From JAENWD01 sp963837165 (GTDB lineage: Bacteria > Acidobacteriota > Vicinamibacteria > Vicinamibacterales > JAENWD01), in NCBI GenBank assembly GCA_963837165.1, contig CAWIMD010000001.1, positions 561,660 to 625,659 on the forward strand: a stretch of 64,000 bases of DNA, written 5' to 3'. The notes below the pieces were generated by a model that searched no databases, had not been told where the DNA came from, and saw only the letters and a program-made list of their open reading frames with translations. The position numbers were made by a program, and so were the translations under genes. Of this stretch, positions 53,038 through 61,924 are shown in pieces; position 1 is the first letter of the stretch, and each line of letters begins with the position of its first letter.

Positions 53038-55164
53038 ATGAGGTCAGACGTGTCCAAACGGCTGCTTCCACTCGTGGCAACCCTGGCCATCATCACGTGG
53101 GCGGCCTCCAACGCTCGCACCCAGACGCCATCGTCCGGCGACGACCCGTTCCTGTGGCTCGAGGACCTTCAAGGCGCCCGAGCCCTGGCGTGGGTGAAGG
53201 CGGAGAACGCGAAGACGCTCGGCGTTCTGCAGAAGGACCCGCGTTTCGAGCGCTTCAACGCCGAGGCGCTGACGATCGGCGAGGCCGAAGATCGCATCCC
53301 GATGCCCACGCTCATCAACGGGCGTGTGTACAACTTCTGGCAGGATCGCGACCACGTCCGCGGCATCTGGCGCACCACGAGCCTCGACGACTACGCGCAG
53401 CCCGAGCCCCGGTGGACGACCATCCTCGATCTCGACGCGCTCGCGACGGCCGAGGGGAAGAACTGGATCTGGCACGGCGCCGATTGCGACTCGCCGAGCC
53501 GTCAGCGCTGTCTGATCGCCCTGTCGGACGGCGGCGAGGATGCCTCGACGGTGCGCGAGTTCGATCTCGCGAAGACGCAGTTCGTGGACGGCGGGTTCAC
53601 GCTGCCGCGAGGCAAGCAGGATGCCGCGTGGGCCGACGAGGACACGCTGCTCGTCGCGCGCGAATGGTCGCCCGGCGAGCTCACCTCGTCCGGCTATCCG
53701 TTCGTCGTGAAGCGGCTCACACGCGGGACGCCCCTGTCGAGCGCCACGGAACTGTTTCGGGGCACACCCGCGGACGTGGGCGTCGGTCCGTTCGCGTTCA
53801 CCGACGGCGCAGGCCACCGCGCGCTCGGCGTCAGCCGGGCGGTGTCGTTCTTCGAGTCGGAGCAGCGGCTGCTCACGCCCGCGGGGCTCCAGACGCTCGA
53901 CGTGCCGCGGAAGGTCAGCCTCGAGGGCCTGGTCGACGGCCGCCTGCTCATCCGCCTGGCCGAGGCGTGGACCACGGGCGGCGCCGCCTTCACCGCCGGC
54001 TCGCTCGTGTCGGTCGATCTGGCACGGGCGACGAGCGCCCCGGACCACCTGGCGCCCACTCCCGTGTTCGTGCCGGGTCCCCGCCAGACGTACGGCGACG
54101 CGGCCGCCACGCGCGATCGGCTCGTGGTCACGACGTACGAGAACGTGCGCGGGCGCGCGGCAATCTACGCGCCAGAGCCCGGCGGGGGATGGTCGAGACG
54201 CGCGCTCGACCTGCCGGACAATTCGTCGATCTTCGCCGTCTCGGGAGACGACACCAGCCGTGATGCGTTCGTCGCGGTGACCGGATTTCTCGCGCCGACC
54301 AGGCTGCTGCACGTGGATGCGGGCGCGGCATCGACCGTCCAGGTGAAGGCCGTCGCGCCGAAATTCGACGCTTCGACGGACGTGGTGGAACAACTGGAGG
54401 CCACGTCGAAGGACGGCACGAAGGTTCCGTACTTCGTGGTCCGGCGGAAGGACATCCCGTACGACGGCAGCACGCCGACGATTCTCCATGCCTACGGCGG
54501 CTTCGAGGTGTCGATGACGCCGACGTACGACGGCACGCTCGGCAAGGTCTGGCTCGAGCATGGAGGCGCGTACGTGCTCGCCAACATCCGCGGCGGCGGC
54601 GAATTCGGGCCCGCCTGGCACGAGGCCGGGCTCAAGACCCACCGGCAGCGGATCTACGACGACTTCGCCGCCGTTGCCGAAGACCTCATCACCCGGCGGA
54701 TCACCAGCCCGCGTCGTCTCGGGATCGAGGGCGGCTCGAACGGCGGACTGCTGATGGGCGTCGAGTTCACGCAGCACCCCGAGCTGTGGCACGCCGTGGA
54801 CATCCAGGTGCCGCTGCTCGACATGCTGCGCTTCGAGCAGATCCAGGCCGGCGCGTCCTGGGTGGGCGAGTACGGCAGCGTCTCGGTGCCCGAGGAGCGC
54901 GCTTTTCTGGCGTCGATCTCGCCGTATCACCACGTCACGGCGGGCGTGACCTATCCCGAGCCGCTCATCTGGACCACCACCAAGGACGATCGGGTGGGGC
55001 CGCAGCACGCCCGCAAGTTCGCGGCGAAACTGGCCGCGATGAAGATCCCGTACCTGTTCTACGAGGTGATCGAGGGCGGCCACGGCGCGGGCGCCAACAT
55101 CAAGGAGCGCGCGTTCACGAGCGCCCTCGAGTTCACGTACTTCACCCGAAAGCTGATGGACTGA
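53038..55164 (+). CDS. Prolyl oligopeptidase-family (S9) serine peptidase
   Basis: A 708-residue S9 peptidase with signal peptide (KRLLPLVATLAIITWAASNA). The N-terminal beta-propeller (residues 50-400) starts DPFLWLEDLQGARALAWVK, a mark of S9A. The catalytic domain has the nucleophile S567 in GGSNGGLLMG, the aspartate pair D650/D651 in TKDDRVGPQH, and H682 in EGGHGAG. It cleaves short peptides after proline-type residues. The gene has TAGGAGAG 9 bases before the ATG. No operon partner is visible; a 284-base gap with no recognisable gene follows before the patatin gene. Confidence 0.93.
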   Translation: MRSDVSKRLLPLVATLAIITWAASNARTQTPSSGDDPFLWLEDLQGARALAWVKAENAKTLGVLQKDPRFERFNAEALTIGEAEDRIPMPTLINGRVYNFWQDRDHVRGIWRTTSLDDYAQPEPRWTTILDLDALATAEGKNWIWHGADCDSPSRQRCLIALSDGGEDASTVREFDLAKTQFVDGGFTLPRGKQDAAWADEDTLLVAREWSPGELTSSGYPFVVKRLTRGTPLSSATELFRGTPADVGVGPFAFTDGAGHRALGVSRAVSFFESEQRLLTPAGLQTLDVPRKVSLEGLVDGRLLIRLAEAWTTGGAAFTAGSLVSVDLARATSAPDHLAPTPVFVPGPRQTYGDAAATRDRLVVTTYENVRGRAAIYAPEPGGGWSRRALDLPDNSSIFAVSGDDTSRDAFVAVTGFLAPTRLLHVDAGAASTVQVKAVAPKFDASTDVVEQLEATSKDGTKVPYFVVRRKDIPYDGSTPTILHAYGGFEVSMTPTYDGTLGKVWLEHGGAYVLANIRGGGEFGPAWHEAGLKTHRQRIYDDFAAVAEDLITRRITSPRRLGIEGGSNGGLLMGVEFTQHPELWHAVDIQVPLLDMLRFEQIQAGASWVGEYGSVSVPEERAFLASISPYHHVTAGVTYPEPLIWTTTKDDRVGPQHARKFAAKLAAMKIPYLFYEVIEGGHGAGANIKERAFTSALEFTYFTRKLMD

Positions 55165-55448
55165 GCCTATTTGACTATGCGGACATCGACATTGTTGGTG
55201 CCGGTGGCGCCGCAGGCGGAACATCAGCAGCACCTGCTGAGGTAGAAGGGACGATCGCGCGGCAGATTCTACAGCGGGTGCTGACAACGACGGTGCGGAC
55301 CGGTCACAATGAGCACTCGACGACCGCGCGCCGAACCGCTGGCTCCCCACCTTCACGATCGATGTTCGTTGCGGATCGTGCGTTCGCTCATCCCGGTACC
55401 TTCCCAACGACCGGGTGACCGTCGGCGTTCCGATGTGAGGACCATGAC

Positions 55449-56963
55449 ATGCCACAGCGATCGCTGATTCTTGCTGGCGGAGGCCTGAAGGTCTGTTATC
55501 AGGCCGGCGTCCTGCAGGTCTGGCTGGACGAGGCCGGCCTGACGTTCGATCACGCCGACGGTGCCAGCGGCGGCACGTTCAACCTCGCCATGTACTGCCA
55601 GGGCATGAGCGGCAGGCGCATTGCCGACAACTGGCGCAATCTCGACCCGTTCCTGCCGGTGGATCTGAATCTGGCGGGCCTCTGGCCGTTCTCGCGCTCG
55701 CTCTTCACGACGGACAACCTGCGAACCCGCGTGCTGCCGTTCTGGGGGATCGACTGGAACGCCATCCGCCAGTCCCCGCGCGTGGGCACGTTCAACGTCT
55801 TCAACTTCTCGAAGAAGCAGCTCGAGGTCGTCTCCCAGGCGAACATGACCGAGGACATCCAGATCGCGGCGGTGTCGCTGCCGATGTGGTTTTCGCCCGT
55901 CACCATCGGCGGAGACACCTACTTCGACGCCGTCTACATCACGGACGGCAACCTCGAGGAAGCCGTGCGGCGCGGCGCCGACGAGATCTGGGCGATCTGG
56001 ACGGTGAGCCGCAAGGACGAATGGCGCGACGGGTTCGTCAACGAGTACTTCCAGATCATCGAGACGGTGGCCGACGCCAACTTCTTCACGTACTGGAAAC
56101 GCATCGAGGAGAGCAACCGGCGGATTGCGGCCGGTCAGCCCGGCGAGTTCGGCCGCCCGATCGCGCTCCACCTGCTCGAGGCGGACGTCCCGGTGCATTA
56201 CCTGCTGAACTTCTCGAAGGACCGGATGGCCGCGGCGGTGAACCAGGGCGTCGAGGACGCCCGCGCCTGGTGTCGCGCCCGGAACATTCCCCTCCAGCCC
56301 GGGCCGGCGTACCCGCCGCCGCCGGCCACCGCCAAGACCTCCGTGACGTTCACGGAGGAAATGAAGGGGTTCGTCGATCGCGGCTCGACCGCGACGAGCC
56401 ACGACGAGTATCAGGCCGCGGCCGCGAACGGCAAGGCGCGCGACGAGGCGTTCATGTTCCACCTCGACGTGTCCGTTGCCGACGTCGATGCCTTCCTGGC
56501 CTCGCCCGCGCACCAGGCACGGGCCGACGGGTACATCGACTCGCCGCTCTTCGGCGGCCGGCGGCCCGTCGCCGACGGCACCGTCAACTTGCTCGTGAAT
56601 GGCGTCGATCCCACGAAGAAGCACATGCGGTACCGGTGCTGCTTCACGGCGTCCGACGGCCGGGAGTACACGCTGGCCGGCGTCAAGGACATCGAGGGGC
56701 CGGCGTTCACGACGGTCTGGGCCGAGACGACGACGCTCTACACCTTGATCCTCGACGGGCGGGTCGCCGACGGGCAGCCGGGCACGATCGTCGCGGCGGG
56801 CGTGCTGGTGATCCGTCCGGAGGATTTCTTCCTCAGACAGCTGTTCTCGTTCCGGACCACCGGACCCACGCCGGCCGCCCGGCTCGACGGCCTCAACCGG
56901 TTCGGCGCGATGTTCATGGGGCAGATCTGGGACGTGTATGGCCGCCAGGTCGGTCCCGCCTGA
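55449..56963 (+). CDS. Patatin-like phospholipase fused to a cholesterol-oxidase-like C-terminal domain
   Basis: A 504-residue two-domain protein. Residues 1-280 are patatin: glycine-rich GGGLKVCYQAGVLQ, the nucleophile elbow GASGGTFN with the catalytic serine at about residue 41, and the aspartate in TDGNLEEAVRRG, which reads DGN rather than the usual DGG or DGA. Residues 300-504 resemble the C-terminal domain of GMC-type oxidases (cholesterol oxidase-like): HMRYRCCFTASDGREYTLAG, VWAETTTLYTLILDG and GVLVIRPEDFFLRQLFSFR. The function of the fusion is not known. No signal peptide. It may act on lipids or steryl esters, an inference from both domains. Confidence 0.75.
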   Translation: MPQRSLILAGGGLKVCYQAGVLQVWLDEAGLTFDHADGASGGTFNLAMYCQGMSGRRIADNWRNLDPFLPVDLNLAGLWPFSRSLFTTDNLRTRVLPFWGIDWNAIRQSPRVGTFNVFNFSKKQLEVVSQANMTEDIQIAAVSLPMWFSPVTIGGDTYFDAVYITDGNLEEAVRRGADEIWAIWTVSRKDEWRDGFVNEYFQIIETVADANFFTYWKRIEESNRRIAAGQPGEFGRPIALHLLEADVPVHYLLNFSKDRMAAAVNQGVEDARAWCRARNIPLQPGPAYPPPPATAKTSVTFTEEMKGFVDRGSTATSHDEYQAAAANGKARDEAFMFHLDVSVADVDAFLASPAHQARADGYIDSPLFGGRRPVADGTVNLLVNGVDPTKKHMRYRCCFTASDGREYTLAGVKDIEGPAFTTVWAETTTLYTLILDGRVADGQPGTIVAAGVLVIRPEDFFLRQLFSFRTTGPTPAARLDGLNRFGAMFMGQIWDVYGRQVGPA

Positions 56964-57025
56964 GCATCGACGCGGAGCGACGCCATGGCAGAACAATGGC
57001 TACGGCGCCGGCCTGATCGCAGAGT

Positions 57026-57526
57026 CTACGTCCGGCGAACGACTTCCTCCTCCGACGGGCCACGCGCGGTGCGATTGATCTGGCGGATCGCGCCGAGGTG
57101 GTACGCGAGGTGCCCGATGCTGCCCAGGATGCCGGTGAGCTCGAGATCGTTCACGTCGCGCGGCGTGCGCAACGTCTCGAGCCAGCGGTGCGCCTCGTCG
57201 CGAAGGCCGGCGCGAAGATCGCGCCACTGGTCCTCCGAGACCTCCGTGATGCGCCAGCTGGCCGCCCAGTCGGCATCGGCAAACGGGTTGTGCCCGTCCT
57301 TCCAGCGGTTCATCAGCGACAGGCCGTAGCGAACGTGATCCACGTGCGCCGCAATCGAGGCGCCGCCGGTCGGCGTGGCCGAGGCGTCGCGGGCGCTGAG
57401 CGTGTCGAGCGAGCGCAGCAGCCCGAGATCGCCACGATTCAGCATGAAGGCCGCTCGGGCGGGCGCGCCATCGACGAGCTCGCCAAACAGCGTGGCCATG
57501 GCTCCGGCAAGTTCTCGCGTGTTCAT
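57026..57526 (-). CDS. DinB-family protein
   Basis: A 166-residue DinB-like four-helix protein with the pattern typical of bacillithiol or mycothiol S-transferase relatives. The metal-binding histidines are H58 or H62 (AAHVDHVRYGL) and H136-H140 (GSIGHLAYHLGAIRQI). GGAGGAGC lies 5 bases before the ATG at 57526. The family catalyses thiol transfer or other hydrolytic steps, but this member cannot be assigned a substrate. No co-transcribed gene is evident. Confidence 0.85.
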   Translation of the reverse strand: MNTRELAGAMATLFGELVDGAPARAAFMLNRGDLGLLRSLDTLSARDASATPTGGASIAAHVDHVRYGLSLMNRWKDGHNPFADADWAASWRITEVSEDQWRDLRAGLRDEAHRWLETLRTPRDVNDLELTGILGSIGHLAYHLGAIRQINRTARGPSEEEVVRRT

Positions 57527-57587
57527 CGTGCTCCTCCGGGCCGCACCCGCGAGCCGATGAGCTCGCCCGTGGCAGGCATCGACCGTG

Positions 57588-57593
57588 ATTATA
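57588..57593 (-). promoter_or_regulatory. Putative -10 box for the DinB gene
   Basis: TATAAT reads on the minus strand at 57593-57588, 62 bases upstream of the DinB start at 57526. No clear -35 is seen. The AT-rich hexamer stands out in the high-GC background. Confidence 0.35.
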
Positions 57594-57771
57594 TTGGCGG
57601 GACCGGTCACCGCCTACGGTGCGCGGCAGCGGGCGCACGAAATGGGCGTTCTGGTGGCCGGATCCACGCGCAGACTGTACGCGATGAGACCGCGGGCAGA
57701 GAGGACGTAGAATCGGAACGATCGAAATAGGGCGCTGTGCCCAACGTCTTCAGCCGCAGAGAGAGGTGCCC

Positions 57772-59007
57772 ATGTCTACGCGTCGCCAATTCATCACTCG
57801 CGTTCTGGGGAGCACGGCCGCTGTGGCGGCCGGCAGCCTCCTGTCGAGCCGCCGCGTCCTGGGCGCCAACGACCGCGTCCGCTTCGGGCTGATCGGGGCC
57901 GGCTCACGGGGACTCGAGGACTTTCGCGCGGCGTTGAAAGCGCCCAACGTCGAAGCCGTCGCGGTGGCCGACCTCTACACGCGGCGGCTCGATCAGGCGA
58001 AGGAGATTGCACCACAGGCCAGGGTGTACAAGGACTTCCGGCACCTGCTCGACGACAAGACCATTGACGCCGTGCTGATCGCCACGCCGCAGCATCAGCA
58101 CGCGCTTCAATTCGTGCCTGCGATCCAGGCCGGAAAGGACGTCTATCAGGAAAAGACGATGGCGTTCAATCCCGACCACGCACGGCGGATGCGCACGGCC
58201 TTCGAAGGGTCGAACCGCGTGGTGCAGGTTGGCAGCCAGGCGACCAGCAGCCCTGCCGTGGCCGCGGTGCGTGAGCACCTGAACGACGAGCACATGGGGA
58301 CCGTCACGCAGCTGCACACGCATCATTACCGCAACGCGCCGTACGGCGGCTGGAAGCGGCCGATCCCGGCCGACTGCGACGTGCAGCACGTGGACTGGCA
58401 CATGTTTCAGGGCGAGGCCCCGCCGCACGACTTCGATCCCAACCGCTACATGAACTGGCGCTTCTACTGGGACTACTCGGGCGGCAACGTGTTCGAGAAC
58501 ATGGTCCATCAGGTCATCTTCTGGTACAAGGTGCTCGACTTGACGATTCCCCGCAGCGTCACGATGAGCGCGGGCAACTACTCCAACCCGGACATGGAGG
58601 TGCCCGACACCTACGACGTCGCGATGGATCACGGCAACCTGCTGTTCACCTGGAATTCGATGTTCGGCAATCGGTATTACGGCGAGGGCCACGACATGCT
58701 CCTGGGGACGAAGGGGACCATCCTTCGCGATGAATCGGATCGCGTCCGTTATGAGTCCCAGTCCACGAAATCCGAGCAGGACGCGACCGACACGCCATCC
58801 GTGAAGGCCGCGCCGGACGTCGTCGGCACAGCCGACACCACCGACATTCACCTGCAGGATTTCTTCGACTGCGTCCGGAGCCGCAAGCAGCCGAACTGTC
58901 CCTTCGAGCTCGGCTTCCGGTCGGCCATCGCCTGCCGGATGGCGCTCACCGCGTTTCGGGAGGGACGGCGGGTCACATGGGATGCGGAGCGCGGCGAGAT
59001 CGTCTGA
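57772..59007 (+). CDS. Exported Gfo/Idh/MocA family oxidoreductase
   Basis: A 411-residue exported oxidoreductase. Tat-like signal (STRRQFITRVLGSTAAVAAG). NAD(P) fingerprint VRFGLIGAGSRGLEDFRAAL; second motif VYQEKTMAFNPDHARRM with EKT replacing EKP. The C-terminal domain has WKRPIPADCDVQHVDWHMF, YSGGNVFENMVHQVIFWYK and NWRFYWDYSGG. It differs from the other two copies in the window (31077, 35015), showing old divergence, not a recent duplication. ATG 57772 is preferred over the GTG at 57766. Substrate probably a sugar or inositol-like compound. Confidence 0.88.
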   Translation: MSTRRQFITRVLGSTAAVAAGSLLSSRRVLGANDRVRFGLIGAGSRGLEDFRAALKAPNVEAVAVADLYTRRLDQAKEIAPQARVYKDFRHLLDDKTIDAVLIATPQHQHALQFVPAIQAGKDVYQEKTMAFNPDHARRMRTAFEGSNRVVQVGSQATSSPAVAAVREHLNDEHMGTVTQLHTHHYRNAPYGGWKRPIPADCDVQHVDWHMFQGEAPPHDFDPNRYMNWRFYWDYSGGNVFENMVHQVIFWYKVLDLTIPRSVTMSAGNYSNPDMEVPDTYDVAMDHGNLLFTWNSMFGNRYYGEGHDMLLGTKGTILRDESDRVRYESQSTKSEQDATDTPSVKAAPDVVGTADTTDIHLQDFFDCVRSRKQPNCPFELGFRSAIACRMALTAFREGRRVTWDAERGEIV

Positions 59008-59041
59008 GAGCGGCGCGGTCGCGTGGGCGCGCCCACCGCGG

Positions 59042-59350
59042 TCACATTTTCGACGTGTGTTCGCCGAGGAAACTGCTGGCCGCTTGGATCGGCAGAGTCT
59101 TCAGGAAATGGTGGTCTGTTGGTCGCAGCACGACGATGCCGACGTACTCGCTCGGCGGGTAGGCCCGGATGTCCCCGAAGTCGAGGTCGAGAGTGAAGAG
59201 CACGCGCGCGTCTGCCCGGCATGCCGCTGCAACGTTGGGATCGTCCCCGCCGGCGAGTCCTTCGTCGTGGACGGTGTCGCACTCCCAACCGGCTGCGTGC
59301 AGAAGCTCGGCGGCCTCGATCGGCAGGTTCTCATCGAGCTTCGCGCGCAA
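59042..59350 (-). CDS. DUF5615 PIN-like toxin candidate
   Basis: A 102-residue PIN-like protein of the DUF5615 type, the toxin half of VapBC-like modules. The family pattern is present: MRAKLDENLPIEAAELLHAA, VHDEGLAGGDDPNVA, ARVLFTLDLDFGDIRAYPPS and YVGIVVLRP. Acidic residues needed for the nuclease site are D8-E9, D55-D57 and the D at 60, though the exact set varies. Start is taken as TTG at 59350 (MRAKLDENL), with GGGA upstream; TTG at 59362 is the alternative. It overlaps the end of a 55-codon ORF on the same strand, a possible antitoxin. Confidence 0.75.
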   Translation of the reverse strand: MRAKLDENLPIEAAELLHAAGWECDTVHDEGLAGGDDPNVAAACRADARVLFTLDLDFGDIRAYPPSEYVGIVVLRPTDHHFLKTLPIQAASSFLGEHTSKM

Positions 59351-59498
59351 GTTCGGTCCCAACGCAATACCATGCTTCGTCGGCCCACAAGCCGGAGGGG
59401 ACGAGCGCTTGCTGCAACATGGCGGGATTCGCCTTGAGAACGTCTCTCAGCCAGGTCTCTGGGACGCGCAGCTCCGTCGGGGCGACCCGCTGAAACAT
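59331..59498 (-). CDS. 55-residue ORF upstream of the PIN-like toxin, possible antitoxin
   Basis: A short ORF starts ATG at 59498 with GAAGAG 7 bases upstream and ends at 59331, overlapping the PIN-like start by about 20 bases. The protein is MFQRVAPTELRVPETWLRDV and then LKANPAMLQQALVPSGLWAD, with a charged C-terminus ending ELAREAR. No DNA-binding motif or known antitoxin domain (DUF433 type) is evident. The position before a DUF5615 toxin is that expected of an antitoxin, but the sequence is not a recognised member. It could also be a spurious frame. Confidence 0.4.
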   Translation of the reverse strand: MFQRVAPTELRVPETWLRDVLKANPAMLQQALVPSGLWADEAWYCVGTELAREAR

Positions 59499-59569
59499 TT
59501 CAACTCTTCATGAACGCCGTTCGTGCTGCCCTCCCGTCTTGCGGCAGCACAACCGTGCTGCGCCCGTGC

Positions 59570-60577
59570 TCAGAAAATCGCGAGCGGGTTCAGCGGAGAG
59601 CCGGTGCCGCCCGGAACGCGGAGCGGCAAGCCGACGAACAGAAACGTCCAGCGTCCCCGCTGCCGCGCTTCGCGGGCCAGCGGGTCCAGATCCAGGTTGT
59701 CGAGAAGCGGCATGCCGAGACTCACCAGCACCAGCTCGTGCAGCGGATTGGCCAGGCCCTCGACGCCCGAAGGCATGACATCGTTCACGCCATCGGAGCC
59801 GATCACCGCCACGTCCCTGGCCTTCAGCCAGCGGGCCAGCGAGGCGTGAGAGCCGGCGGCCTTCTCGAGGAAGTTCCATTGCCCCTTCTGCCGGACGCGC
59901 TCCCAGCGGCCGGTCCGGATCAGCAGCACGTCTCCAGCCGCGATCTTCACTTTGGTCCTGGCCTCCCACGCCTCGAGGTCCTCGCTGGTGATCGCGGTGC
60001 CGGGCTCCAGGAATTCCACGCCGCGCAGCCAGGGAATATCGACCAGCACGCCACGCGTGAAGATGCCGTCCTTCGCGTTCTGGATACCGAGCTTGCGGGC
60101 GCCACCCTTCTCGAGCACGTCCACGGAGACGCCGTTATACAGCGTGCCGGCGTGCGCGAAGTGCGTGAGGCCGTCCATGTGCGAGTGTGCAAAGCCATGG
60201 TACCGGACCGAGTAGCGATCCTCGGCCACGGCGTGCCCGCCGAACTCACCCACCGTGAGCGACTGCTCGAACGGGTAGATGTTGAGGGCGTCGGCCGTCT
60301 TGTTCAGTTCCAGTGACAGCGACACCGACACGCCGTCGCGCACGAGTGCGGCGGCCGCCTTGCGCTTCCCGGCGGTAATCAGGTTGAGCGTTCCGAGCTC
60401 GTCATCCTTGCCCCACCGCCCCCAATTGGAGATCTCCTGGAACCACGCCTCGAACTGCGCCCGCGTGACCATCTCGAGCGGCGCCGCATCTGCGGCCGGG
60501 AACGGGCCAGCGAGTCCGGCCACCGTCACAAGGAGCGCCATCGCACCGAGTCGCGTTCCCATACCTTTTGCCATCAT
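59570..60577 (-). CDS. Exported cyclase-family hydrolase (kynurenine formamidase-like)
   Basis: A 335-residue protein of the cyclase family (PF04199 type), related to kynurenine formamidase and to isatin or polyketide hydrolases. The signal peptide RLGAMALLVTVAGLAGPFPA directs export. The metal-binding signature HSHMDGLTHF is present near residue 139, with RGVLVDIPW and GSDGVNDV further on. GAGGAGACGG before the ATG at 60577 supports the start. It may open lactam or ester rings in exported substrates. Single gene. Confidence 0.85.
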   Translation of the reverse strand: MMAKGMGTRLGAMALLVTVAGLAGPFPAADAAPLEMVTRAQFEAWFQEISNWGRWGKDDELGTLNLITAGKRKAAAALVRDGVSVSLSLELNKTADALNIYPFEQSLTVGEFGGHAVAEDRYSVRYHGFAHSHMDGLTHFAHAGTLYNGVSVDVLEKGGARKLGIQNAKDGIFTRGVLVDIPWLRGVEFLEPGTAITSEDLEAWEARTKVKIAAGDVLLIRTGRWERVRQKGQWNFLEKAAGSHASLARWLKARDVAVIGSDGVNDVMPSGVEGLANPLHELVLVSLGMPLLDNLDLDPLAREARQRGRWTFLFVGLPLRVPGGTGSPLNPLAIF

Positions 60578-60725
60578 TACCGTCTCCTCATGCCAGCCGG
60601 AATGCATCGCGTTCTACATCGGCGCCCATCCTACGTCAACCGTCGCGGTTCGAGCGCGCAGCCGCCCTCCGTCGCTCTCGAGCGGGAGCGAGCGTGGGCC
60701 GTGCGCGGGTAGAAGGAGACACACG

Positions 60726-60836
60726 ATGCCATTCGCGGTGGCGATCGCCAAGCGACCTCCGGCATGCGTGTCCAGTGATCGCGAAGATTCTGATCGGTGG
60801 CGCGCACGGGCGCGAGCGCACGCGTCAAGGGCTTGA
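60726..60836 (+). CDS. 36-residue ORF with good ribosome site, uncertain
   Basis: ATG at 60726 preceded by GAAGGAGA (about 60711) opens a short ORF (MPFAVAIAKRPPACVSSDRE...) ending at 60836 with an Arg/Ala-rich tail. The ribosome site is better than chance and the gap is otherwise empty. It overlaps no other gene. It may be a small protein, a leader peptide, or the start of a decayed gene. No family recognised. Confidence 0.25.
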   Translation: MPFAVAIAKRPPACVSSDREDSDRWRARARAHASRA

Positions 60837-60873
60837 TGTCGTCCATGAATGCCGTCGTCGCGATCAGTGCCTG

Positions 60874-61719
60874 TCAGTGCTCGCCGCGCTCGTCGAGGTA
60901 CTTCACGAACACGACCTCGTTGCGCTGCTCGTTGTACAGCAGCTCATCAGCGATCGCGCGAATCAGCACGAGGCCGAACCCTCCGGGGCGAAGTCCTTTC
61001 TCTTCTCGCACCTGGTCGTGCCCAATCGCCGACGCGTCGCTGCGAGCCGCATGCGACAGATCCTCCAGCCGAAAACCCGGGCCAGGATCGGCGATGCGAT
61101 ACAGCAGCATCCGGCGTGTGCGGAGACAGGCCACCCGGACGGTCTGCGTCGGATTCAACTGGCCGCCCCATTCAATACCGTTCATGAGCAACTCACGAAA
61201 GGCGAGGCCGACCGACTCTCGCACGTCGTGAGGAAGGTCGGTTTCGAGCTGCTGCAGAAAGCTCTGAATGCGATCCACTGCCTCACGGGTGCACGGCACC
61301 AGGAGCTCAACCCATTCAGGTCGAGCCGACAGCACCTGAATCGGCGGCGGGTTGGACGCCGCCAGTGCCCTGCGCACAACTTCGACCAGACGCGCAGGAT
61401 CGATCGGTTTGGGAAAGAAGTCGTACGCGTGTTGGCGGAGCGCGTCGAGCACCGTCTCGGGCGTGTCCATGCCCGTCACGACGACCATCTTGGCCGGTCT
61501 CCCCTCGTGCGCGCAGCGAGCCAGTACGTCGAGCCCGCTCATGCCGGGGAGCCCCACGTCGAGGAGGACGACTCCGACGTCGTGCCTGCGAATCGTGTCC
61601 AACGCCTGGGAACCCTCCTGGGCAGTATCGACGCTGAATCCCTCACGTACGAGCAGCTCGCGCAAACCGTCCCGCGTCGCGTCGTCGTCATCGACCACCA
61701 GGACATCGTACTTAGCCAT
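60874..61719 (-). CDS. Receiver domain fused to an anti-sigma-type HATPase domain
   Basis: A 281-residue cytoplasmic protein. Residues 1-120 are a receiver: acid pocket D10-D12, phospho-acceptor D54 (VVLLDVGLPG), T82 and K104 (FFPKPID). Residues 145-275 are a GHKL ATPase of the RsbW type: N box AFRELLMNGIEWGG, G1 IADPGPGF, G2 GGFGLVLIRAIADEL. There is no H box, so it is not a histidine kinase. It may be a phosphorylation-controlled serine kinase or anti-sigma factor, as in general stress regulation. No sigma factor or anti-anti-sigma gene is next to it. Confidence 0.85.
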   Translation of the reverse strand: MAKYDVLVVDDDDATRDGLRELLVREGFSVDTAQEGSQALDTIRRHDVGVVLLDVGLPGMSGLDVLARCAHEGRPAKMVVVTGMDTPETVLDALRQHAYDFFPKPIDPARLVEVVRRALAASNPPPIQVLSARPEWVELLVPCTREAVDRIQSFLQQLETDLPHDVRESVGLAFRELLMNGIEWGGQLNPTQTVRVACLRTRRMLLYRIADPGPGFRLEDLSHAARSDASAIGHDQVREEKGLRPGGFGLVLIRAIADELLYNEQRNEVVFVKYLDERGEH

Positions 61720-61924
61720 AAAGCCTTCGCGGGGGGACGCGGCTCAGTGTACGGCGCATGAGGCGGAGAACGGAGTGCCCTGCGGGTCTCCCGCACTGGT
61801 ACACCACTGATTTGTTCGCGGCGCCGATTCGGCGCGCGAGACCTTCCTGGGTAAGACGCAACCGACATCGAAGGCGCTTCAGGCGATTGGCGTAGTACTC
61901 GCGACGAACGTGCCCCCGGAGCTA

